The notes beneath the pieces are model-generated. The model worked only from the letters and a program-made list of their open reading frames with translations, did no database searches and had not been told where the DNA came from. A stretch of DNA of 22,500 nt from Prorocentrum cordatum. Its lineage: Eukaryota > Sar > Dinophyceae > Prorocentrales > Prorocentraceae. The DNA lies in NCBI GenBank assembly GCA_963575745.1, contig CAUYUJ010005636.1:25001-47500 (forward strand), written 5' to 3'. This document shows positions 8,954 to 16,529 of the stretch, piece by piece. A program made the position numbers and the translations under genes. Every line of letters starts with the position of its first letter. The first letter of the stretch is position 1.

Positions 8954-9160
8954 CGGAGGAGGAGGAGGAGGAGGAAGAGGAGGAGGAGGAGGAGGAGGAG
9001 GAGGAGGAGGAGGAGGAGAAGGAGGAGAGGAGCAGGAGGAGGAGGAGGAGGAGGAAAAGGAGGAGGAGGAGGACCAGGAGGAGGAGGAAGTGCATCCCGT
9101 GCGTGCCCGCTCGAGGAAAGTGCGCCCCGGCGGGCGTCGTATCTGCCCCGGGCCCCCCCC
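8954..9160. repeat. (GGA)n tract 2 and third copy of the linker unit
   Basis: GGA/GAA repeats run from 8954 to about 9087. The third linker follows (AAGTGCATCC at 9088, then GTGCCCGCTCGAGGAAAG), and then C-rich sequence to about 9175. The GGA tract, linker, GGA tract, linker order implies expansion of a compound minisatellite. Confidence 0.85.
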
Positions 9161-9164
9161 CCTC

Positions 9165-9483
9165 CCCCCCCCCTGCGGGGAAGGGATCAAAGGGAAGGGG
9201 CTTCCCTTCGACTCCACTACGACGTCGTTTAATTTCGCTTTGGATAGCGCGCTGGAGGAGGAGAGCCCTGGGAGGGGGAGAACGGAAACGACGGAGACGA
9301 CGAGTCGAGCGGAGAAGCCCCTCACACACGCCGCCAGGGTCGGCGGATTTCTTATCAACGATTGCAGCACAGGGGTGTCCCAACACATACGGCCGCTCAC
9401 GTGTTTTCAATCAGAACGTGTCATGGTGTCTGGGCGTTTGCGGGCGACCACTTCCCCATCATCCTGACCTGGGCGTCCGTTCT
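9165..9483. other. No gene recognised
   Basis: The stretch contains a C-run patch, the short inverted pair GGGAAG/CTTCCC near 9200 and an ACGACGTCGT palindrome near 9219. Open frames on both strands carry the adjoining GGA low-complexity sequence. No domain is seen. Confidence 0.4.
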
Positions 9484-9835
9484 CAGCATCGTCAGCATCA
9501 ACAGTTCCAGCGCCATCATTTTATGAGCACTATCGTTGGGATACTAGTTGCCGCTGTCATCGTTGTCGTTGCTCTCGTCATTTCCTGGCGCGCGACACGA
9601 CACCACCATCATCATTACTAGCACCAGCACCGGAACCAGCACCAGCACTGTCGTCATCATCATTGCAAGCGTAGTCTTTGTCACCACTTTCATCTTCATC
9701 ACCATCGTCGTCGTCGATGGCGTATCGCCTCCACCTCAGCCGTCGTCGTCATCGGTATTATCGTCATCACCATTGCCATCGCCATGGTCGTTGGCGTCGC
9801 GCCCGTCACGATCGCCACCACCATGTCGCGACCTG
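9484..9835. repeat. ATC/GTC-rich dispersed repeat, copy 3
   Basis: CATCGTC-, GTCATCGTT- and CACCAT-type trinucleotides dominate, much as in 136-440 and 5347-5620 but more diverged. The downstream AAGTTGCGGGTGGGTGG near 9916 matches sequence at the end of the 120-bp unit that follows copy 2. That supports a shared larger element. Confidence 0.55.
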
Positions 9836-10062
9836 AATGACGGACTTGTTTACGCTGGTGATTTCCACGCGCCCGTGCGCATATAGAAATGATGACCGCA
9901 TGAGTTTTTCCACCAAGTTGCGGGTGGGTGGGTTCAGTATCGTTCAATCGATGCCCATCCCCATGGGGTCATTTTATCTCAGCCCCACCACTCCATCCAT
10001 CCAGTTGGGGACATGTCCTGCGAAACCCTTAGGGACCACCATAGATGATCCAGGGTTGCACA

Positions 10063-10063
<1 letters not shown>

Positions 10064-10133
<70 letters not shown>
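10064..10133. repeat. (CA)n microsatellite
   Basis: An almost pure CA dinucleotide run of roughly 34 units, ending in CGCACCC. Confidence 0.98.
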
Positions 10134-10135
<2 letters not shown>

Positions 10136-10279
10136 CCTTGCAATGCATATGGGATCGAGCCCCCCCCCCCGCTGGATGGGTACCCCCGTGAGCCTCGCGA
10201 AGGGGATTCCTCCCCCCACCTGCGGTCGCGGCCCTGTGGGCGTGGCGTGGTGGAGGGTGCTGGTGCCCCCCCCCCCGTG

Positions 10280-10475
10280 GATGTGGGGTGTTTCGTCGTT
10301 GGCGTCGGCGGCGGCGTGGGCGGTGGGTGTGCGGTGGTTCGTCGTCGGCGTCGGCGTCGTCGTCGTCGGCGTCATCTTCCGTCGTCCATCGCCGTCGGCG
10401 TCGTCGGCGTCGTCGTTGTCGTCGTCATCGTCATCGTCGGCGTCGTCATCGTCGTCGTCGCCCCCCTCATCCCAT
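10280..10475. repeat. (GTC)n/(GGC)-rich trinucleotide tract
   Basis: Repeated CGTCGTCGGCGTCGG and ATCGTCGTC motifs run through about 200 bp and are followed by G runs at 10479-10494. The frames give Val, Ser or Arg homopolymers. I regard it as simple-sequence DNA. Confidence 0.85.
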
Positions 10476-10551
10476 CTGGGGGGGAGGGGGGGGCTGTGGA
10501 ACAATGGGACCCATCCTGACTGGTGGGGAGGCTGTGAACCCTCGACCCCGG

Positions 10552-10553
<2 letters not shown>

Positions 10554-10584
<31 letters not shown>
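10554..10584. repeat. (TA)n microsatellite
   Basis: A pure TA dinucleotide run of about 30 bp lies next to GGATC. It sits immediately before the large GGCCCCAAGAG-type repeat field and may mark its boundary. Confidence 0.95.
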
Positions 10585-10588
<4 letters not shown>

Positions 10589-11174
10589 CTTTGGGGGGCA
10601 GGCCCGGGACCCATAAACAGCTGCCCCGACCCCCCATGGGAGGACGGGGCGGCCGGGGAGGTCCAAGATAGTCCAGGAGGGCCTCCAGAGGCTCCCCCGA
10701 CGGCCCAAACGGGCCCCGAGTCGCCGAAAGACCGCTCCTGGACGCCTAAGATAGGCCCAAGACTGCCCGAACCCCCCCCCCAAGGCACTCAACGACGTTT
10801 CAAGACGCCTCTCCCGGCGCGTCAAGAGACCAAAATCGTCAATTTCACAAAGGTTTTGAAAGATTTTGGCCTTCCAGCATTTTCGGCTGTCCGACGTTCC
10901 AGGCCGGCTCCATAGGCCCCCAAGAGCGCCCCAAGACGGCCCAAGCGGGCCCCCAGACGGCCCCAGAGGCGCCCCAGAGAGCCCCAAGACGGCCCCACGA
11001 TGCGCCCAAGAGCGGGACCACGACTCCAAAATTCGACCCTCCCGCTTGAAGAGTGCCCCAGGAGGCCCCAAGGAGCCCCCCAGAGGCCCCAGGAGGGCCC
11101 GAGAGGCACCCAGAAGACCCAAACAAGGCCTCAAGAGGCCAGAAAACAGCCCCGAGGAGGTTCCACAACGGTCT

Positions 11175-11188
11175 CAAAATGGCTACCG
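11175..11188 (-). other. Partial match to the dinoflagellate spliced-leader sequence
   Basis: Reading the minus strand gives CGGTAGCCATTTTG. Its last 12 bases equal an internal part of the conserved 22-nt dinoflagellate spliced leader as I remember it, but the GCTCAAG end is missing. A relict leader left by cDNA re-integration would normally keep that end, so chance is a serious alternative. Confidence 0.15.
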
Positions 11189-11323
11189 AGAAGCTGCGAA
11201 ACTGCCTTCACGACGTCCCCGACAGGCCAACCACGAGATCCAAACCAACACCCATGAAGCCTCTGACCCACCACCTAGGGCACCCGCCGCCCGCCCGCCG
11301 TCCGCGTAGCACGCACCACTTTG

Positions 11324-11428
11324 TACTCAACAGCTTCAGTCTCCAAGACAACACCCTGTAGTCAACAGCCCCCGTCTTCAAGGCAACACCCTGTACTCAA
11401 CAAGCTCCCGCTGCAAGAGAGCACCCTC
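11324..11428. repeat. Three tandem 35-bp units
   Basis: Three successive 35-bp units begin TACTCAACAG, TAGTCAACAG and TACTCAACAA, and end in CAACACCCTG or a close variant. A further partial copy with its left flank (CGCGTAGCACGC, CCAC, TG, CTCAACAGC) recurs from about 11513 to 11575. A CCCGCC-rich stretch lies between the copies. Confidence 0.75.
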
Positions 11429-12104
11429 AAGGAATTCAAATCCCGACCCGCCCGCCTGCCCGCCCGCCACCCGCCCACCCGCCGCCCGCCCAGCCGCTCG
11501 CACGCCTTCCGCGTAGCACGCGCCACCCTGCGCTCAACAGCCTCCGCCTCCAAGACAACACCCAGCATTCAACAGCCCCGAGGGCTCCCGGGACTGCCCG
11601 GGCCCGCTCCCAAACACGCCACGACACGCCAAGAGGGCCCTAAAGATTGCCAAGACAGCCCCAAGAGGCCCCAGACACGCCGAAGATGGCCTCAGGACGG
11701 CCGACGACGCCGCCAAAACGCCCCAATAGCGCCTCCAGACGCCCCTCCAAAGGGCCCCGCATTTTGCGCTCTCGCATGTTCCGCCTCCCCACGGTCCCGG
11801 ACGGCGTCAGAGGCCGTTCAGATCGCTCCAAGACGGCCGAAGAGGTTCCCACGGAAAGACCAGAGACGGCCCAGGAGGCTCCCCAGATAATTCAAGAAGG
11901 CCTCGAGAGCGCCCCAAGAGTTCCCCAAGAGCGACCCAAGAGGGCCCGAAGAGCGCGACATTTCAAGGTCTCCGGCCTGAGAGGCTCCTAGGACGCCCCC
12001 GGAGGCCATCAGGAGGCTCCCAAGAGGCCCCCAGGACGTTCCAATAAGCCCCCCAAGGGCCCCCTAGGGAAGCCCCCTGCGGGCCCCCAAGAGACCTCGG
12101 TAAT

Positions 12105-12440
12105 TCGTATTTCCCTGAGCTTTCCGGGAATATGATTCCTTTGGTTTCCGCCCACCAAAAGGCCTGCCGACAAGGCCAAAAAGGGCCCCTCGGTAAGCCC
12201 CCAGAGCCCCCCCTCTTAAGAGAGCCGGACAAATCATGCTCCCGGAAAGCTTCCCGGAAACACGATTCTCGGGTTGCCGCCCTCTCCCCAAACCATGTTT
12301 GTAAACGCTTGCCAGGATAAAAAAGCGAGAGTCCCAAGCAGCGCTGCCTGCCGCCACGCTCGGAAACGCGCCAGGCCCCGAAGCCTCCGGAGGCGCCCAG
12401 CGACACCCCAACCAATCATGTTCCCAGGAAGTCTTACGGC
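12105..12440. repeat. Diverged repeats with an AGCTT-TCC-GGAA core
   Basis: The segment near 12117-12153 (AGCTTTCCGGGAA, GATTCC, GGTTTCCGCC) aligns with 12246-12283 (AGCTTCCCGGAAA, GATTCTC, GGTTGCCGCC), about 130 bp apart. AATCATG(C/T)TCCC(A/G)GGAA occurs near 12233 and 12414. These form an AT-richer subrepeat family inside the GGCCCCAAGAG field. Confidence 0.55.
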
Positions 12441-13029
12441 CAGTGCCGCCGACGTTGAAGGAGGACGGTCCAGGACACCCATAAATCTTCCAAACAGGCT
12501 TCCAAGAGGGCGCCGAGACAGCCCAGGGCCGCCCCCAGACGGCCTAAGCAAGCCCCAACACAGACGAAAAGGGCCGCAAGAGGCCCCCAAGAGGCCCCGA
12601 AACGAGGACATATCGTTCGAACATGCCCAAGATGGCCTCCGGACGGCCCACAAGGCTCCCAACACGGCCCAAAGGGACGCCAAAATCACCGATTGTCTTT
12701 CGGCTTTTGATGGATTTCAGACACCCCATGTCGCCCCAACAGGCCCCCACGAGGGCGCCGAGACGGCCCAGGGACGCCCTGCCGCGGGCACGAGGCGTGG
12801 CCCGGGACGGGGCCCTCGCACCGCGGGGCCCGGGAGCCCTGCCTTTGCGCTGGGGGCCTTGAGAAGTCGCCCGAAGGCGGCCCTGGCGTTTCAGACACCG
12901 AAACGACCAATGACCGCCCGAGGTCACCCCAGAATTGGTCCCTGCCTGACTTTCCGAGAGGCTTCCAAGACGCCCTAAGAGGTCTCCAAGATGGCTCCCA
13001 AGGAACCCCAGGAGGCACAACTAATTTGT

Positions 13030-13775
13030 TTACCTTTGGTTTTTGATAGATTTTCGAGTTCTCGCCTTTTGAGTTTCCTGACGCTCCACGACGGCCCAAG
13101 AGGCTTTAATTTCCGCTCCACGGCATCCCCAGAGGCCTCGAAGACGGTCACAAGACAGCCCACGGGGGTCCCAAGACGGCGCCAGAGGCGCCCAACGCGG
13201 CCCGAGAGGGCCCCAGGACGGCCCCAAGATGGAGCCAAGAGAGTTGACACGAACCGAAAATCCGAGTCTTCCACCCCGAGAGGCTCTCCGGAGGCCCCGA
13301 GAAGCCCTAAGAGGCTCCAAGAGGCCCCAAGAAGCCCCCCAGGGGGCCGAAGAGTATCCAAGAGGCCTCCCACGAAGGCCCCAAGAGGCACAAATCCATG
13401 TCTTGCCATAGGTTTCTGATTGATGTTCGAGTTTTCAGCCTTTTGGCGTCATGACGCTCCAAGACGGCCCAAAAGGCCTCCAAGATCAATCCAAAATAGC
13501 CCAAGAGGCATCCAACAGGGCCCAAGACAGCCCGATAGGGCACCAATACGGCCCCAAGGGGGGCCCAAGAGGGGTAAGACGAATCGAACATCCGAACCTT
13601 CCACCCCGAGAGGCTCTCAGGAAGCCCCAGAGGCCCCCAAGTGGGACCCAAGAGGCCCTCAAGAAGCTCCCCAGGAGGCCGAAGAGGTTCCAAGATGCAT
13701 TTTTTTCCCATCGGCTTTTGATGGATTTTAGAGTTTCCAGCCTTTTGGCATCCCGACGCTCCAAGACGGCCCAAG
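13030..13775. repeat. Higher-order repeats of about 300-380 bp
   Basis: An AT-richer island recurs with the same order of blocks: TTTTTGATAGATTTT, CCTTTTG and GACGCTCCA-GACGGCCCAA. It occurs near 13038, 13410 and 13715, with a weaker relative near 12702. A second landmark, TTCCACCCCGAGAGGCTCTC, occurs near 13269 and 13609, 340 bp apart, each preceded by GAA(C/T)CGAA(A/C)ATCCGA. The short-repeat field is therefore organised in larger units. Confidence 0.75.
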
Positions 13776-14395
13776 TGGACCCCACGGCCGCTCCAAGATA
13801 GCCGAAGAGGCCTCCAAGAAGGCCCCAAGACGGCCCACGAGGGCCCCATGACGGTGCCCGAGGCGCCCAAGACGGCCCGAGAGGGCCCCACGAGGGCCCT
13901 AAGAGAGCCCCAAGAAGGGGAACGCGAACCCAACAGCAGAGCTTTCCGCCCTAAGAGGCCCACAGGAGGTCCCAAGAGTCCCCAACTGGTCCGACGAGGC
14001 CCCCCAAAGCCCCCCACCAGGCCCCAAAAGGCTCACAGGAGACGTACACGGGGCCCCACGATAGCCGAAAAGTGTTTTCGATGCATCACAATTGCTTCAA
14101 GGAGGCCCGGGGAGGCTTCCGGATTGCCCCAATGTGGCCTCAAGCCGGGCCTCCACGCAGCCAAGACAGCCAATTGATTGTTTCAGACTGCAGAACATCA
14201 CTTTCCGACTGCCCGGAGAACCTTGGCGATGCCCCCACGGGACCCCGAGAAGCCCCAAGATGCCCCCCCGAGAAGCACCCAAGATGTGCCTCCAACAGCC
14301 AATTGAGGAAGCACGGAGAATCCCCCAGAAGCCCTTCAGATGCCCCCACGAAGACCCAAGAGGTTCCCAAGAGGCCCCCAGGAGGCACGACCATG

Positions 14396-15094
14396 TCATG
14401 TGTTTATCCCCATCTGGGGGGGTACGGGACGGGTGGGGTGTTTGCACGAGCACTGGAGGTGGTGACGCGCGGATGTTTGTTGCGCGGTGGCGGCGCCTCG
14501 CCCCGCGCCTTTGAGCCAGCCCGGCCCCCCCGGGCCCCAGCGAGTTCCGTGGAGCATCCCATGGTCGGCTCCGTCGTTGTTTTCGATGTTTGTGGATTTT
14601 GTCACTTTCCTCCGAGTCCCTTATCTCGTTCGCTTTCGCCCTCCTCCTGGGAGGCCCTCGTCGCCGCGGCTGGATTCGCCTCGAAATTCTGATCAGACAC
14701 ACCCTGGGAGAGGTCTGGAAGGTAGTGGTATTGGTACCTTTGGATTTCCCCAGTCTCGGGAGATTTCTCCCTTGTCCAGGCCTCCTGGGGGGAATCTTGG
14801 GTACCCGAGCCCGCATGCACGTGCCTGATTTGGAGAATTCCACGTGGTTGGAAGTGAATTGCAGTTTTGTTTGATAGATAAATGTCCGGTCCTGCTGGTC
14901 CTCCAGAGCGAGTGGGAGCAATGTGGGAAGTAGATTGCAAGGTGAGGGAAAGCCGTTCCGACAAAGCATGCGACAGCATGGTCGGTTGTGATTCTCGACG
15001 CTTGACGTGTGGCATACATGTTACATGGTATGTCTCCAGGTGCCTCGCCACATCGATACCACCCAACGAACGTTGACGGGTTACCCGCCCCCAG
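14396..15094. other. Transition from repeat field to lower-repeat sequence, no full gene
   Basis: After 14400 the GGCCCCAAGAG repeats stop and composition becomes more balanced. Open frames (for example 14072-14692 plus) start inside the repeat field and show no domain. The last part may be the intron preceding the helicase-like exon at 15095. I find no upstream helicase exon (Q motif) here. Confidence 0.4.
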
Positions 15095-15150
15095 GCTCGG
15101 GCAAGACGTTGGCCTACTTGTTGCCCATGATGGTGCACATCATGGCGCAG
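15095..15150 (+). pseudogene. DEAD-box RNA helicase motif I exon fragment
   Basis: Directly after a CCCGCCCCCAG acceptor-like sequence, the plus strand reads (G)SGKTLAYLLPMMVHIMAQ. In DEAD-box ATP-dependent RNA helicases of the DDX5/DBP2 group, the Walker A motif A-x-T-G-S-G-K-T is followed by L-(A/S)-Y-L-L-P-x-(I/L)-V-H-(I/V)-x-x-Q. The match covers the nucleotide-binding loop and the following helix. If an upstream exon ended in ACGG, an AG boundary at 15093-15094 would complete the T-G-S-G-K-T motif. After Gln at 15148-15150 the frame continues five codons to a TAG at 15163. The next base frame continues with LAQGTE, so there is either a splice donor of non-GT type at about 15151 or a frameshift. 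I find no DEAD, SAT or later motif downstream. It is probably an isolated or displaced exon, or a pseudogene piece. Confidence 0.6.
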
Positions 15151-15197
15151 GAAATTCGGCCTTAGCACAGGGCACGGAATGCAAGATGGTAACCTCA

Positions 15198-15432
15198 TAA
15201 TCATCAGCACCACCATCATCATCATCATCACCATCATCAATGGTTTCATCATCATTATCATCTTCATCATCATCGTCATCATCACCGTCATCAACATCAT
15301 CATGCTCATGATTCTCATTATCAGCATCACCACCACAACCATCATCACCATCAGCATCATCATCAACATCATCATTCGCATCATCATCACCATCATCATC
15401 ACCATCATCATCAACATCAGCATTATCATCAT
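15198..15432. repeat. (ATC)n microsatellite
   Basis: ATCATC and ACCATC repeats with minor interruptions lie about 50 bp downstream of the helicase-like exon. Minus-strand frames read as poly-Met or poly-Asp. It is the same kind of tract as 6307-6673 but lacks the two-hairpin leader. Confidence 0.93.
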
Positions 15433-15609
15433 CGACTCTTCGGCCTGGAGGGGACCCACACGTTTCCCAGTGGAGCGCGCGGGGGCAAGCAGTGAAGTCT
15501 CCACCGCATGGTGTGGGTTATGTTAACACCCAATTACTTCATGGCGATTGCTGTGCCTCGGCACGATCTTCGGCGTCTACAAGACGAACAGTAGGCTGTT
15601 CCTTTCAAA

Positions 15610-16095
15610 ATGGGTGAGATCTTCGACGCGTTCCACAGTGCGCACGTCGTTCGGTTGACGGGCCCGGGTCTATCACATGCGAAGGCATCTGTCGACGGCG
15701 CAGTGCAGGATCTGAGAGTGTCGAGGGAGGCCTACGATTTGTACCAATGGTTCACTTCCGCGTCTTCGAGTCAGGTCCAGAGACGGCGGAGACAGGACCC
15801 CGCAGCAAGGACCAACATCCCCACGGGCTGCATATTGGCAGTTCAAACGCATTTTTCGGGCGGGCCCACTTCGTGCGACCCTGGCGTCCGCCAAAGGCGC
15901 TGCAAGGACGAGGTGGCTCACTTAATTCTCGATGGCGAGGTCATTTTGACTTGTGGTTTGTGGTTCATACCAGCATGCTCGCCAATACTACCAAATTGTA
16001 AGCGAACGCAAGATGTTGCAGATGCTGGCTGTTTGAATTGTTTTAGTAGTACGAGAACTGCAGAGCAGATGTGCTTCCATTACATTGGTTCCTGA
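15610..16095 (+). CDS. Weak exon or ORF candidate, unrecognised
   Basis: A Met at 15610 opens a 161-residue frame beginning MGEIFDAFHSAHVV. The first 55 or so residues (to FTSASSSQ, base about 15777) have balanced composition and mostly G/C third positions. A CAG|GTCCAG donor-like site follows at about 15777. Beyond that point the sequence is Arg- and Cys-rich and may not be coding. I recognise no domain. The reverse strand has a degraded-looking frame just downstream. Confidence 0.15.
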   Translation: MGEIFDAFHSAHVVRLTGPGLSHAKASVDGAVQDLRVSREAYDLYQWFTSASSSQVQRRRRQDPAARTNIPTGCILAVQTHFSGGPTSCDPGVRQRRCKDEVAHLILDGEVILTCGLWFIPACSPILPNCKRTQDVADAGCLNCFSSTRTAEQMCFHYIGS

Positions 16096-16529
16096 ACACT
16101 TCCATGTTGAATTTGAACGCATCCACCCTGTGCGGCACCACAACTGCGAGCGGGACGCAGTTGGACAGTTCGGAGCGGAACATGAAGGCCAACATGGCAT
16201 TCGTATAGTCATTTGATGAATCGTCCGGATTTTTTTTCGTCAGCGACCAGTTTGAGGACGGATGCGGCCGTTGTCGGCGCATGGGTGAAAGCCCCACGAC
16301 GGCCAAGTGCATTGCAGTTTCACAAGAGATGTTTCACCATGTCGCACGGTGCCAGGTCTGGAACCGTACTTGACACAAACTTCAGTTGGCGGACGGCGCA
16401 CCTACGGACGTGGATCACGCTCCCTTGGATGTAGATTTGGAATGCGCGGAGCTGGCGCTGGACGGGCACGGCCCCCGTCAGGTGGGAGCTCAGGAAATTC
16501 CTAACGGCTCGTCGACTGGAGGTCAACAC
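15988..16529 (-). pseudogene. Possible degraded coding sequence, minus strand, unrecognised
   Basis: Several minus-strand frames in tandem give protein-like, non-repetitive peptides. One is VIHVRRCAVRQLKFVSSTV (before 16320). In the next stretch, two frames give VLKLVADEKKSGRFIK and MLAFMFRSELSNCVPLAVVV followed by PHRVDAFKFNMEVF (ending near 16043). Reading across them would need frame changes, so it would be a broken gene or retrocopy, or exons with unseen introns. I do not recognise the family and claim no function. The frame-by-frame reading is what the sequence shows. The link between the pieces is inference. Confidence 0.22.

Larger units (their letters stand above)
10610..14395. repeat. 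3.8-kb field of degenerate GGCCCCAAGAG-type short repeats
   Basis: The field is built from variants such as GGCCCCAAGAGG, GCCCAAGACGGC and GGCCCACGAGG. They are spaced mostly about 10 to 13 bp apart and punctuated by AT-richer islands. Minus-strand translation gives strings like GPSWGPLGA and plus-strand translation gives RPKRPQEAP. Frames of up to 236 residues (13307-14017, minus) exist but follow the repeat composition. I find no catalytic motif and do not call a gene. The field contains larger-scale repeats, listed separately. Confidence 0.85.

Noticed and set aside
8553-9410. 285-codon minus frame with poly-Ser, poly-Leu and poly-Pro
   Set aside because: It is a translation of GGA/TCC tracts and their linker. 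The linker spacing of 86 bp is not a multiple of three.
13307-14017. 236-codon minus frame rich in GPSWGPLGA
   Set aside because: It follows the GGCCCCAAGAG repeat composition, and frames are interrupted and restarted across the field.
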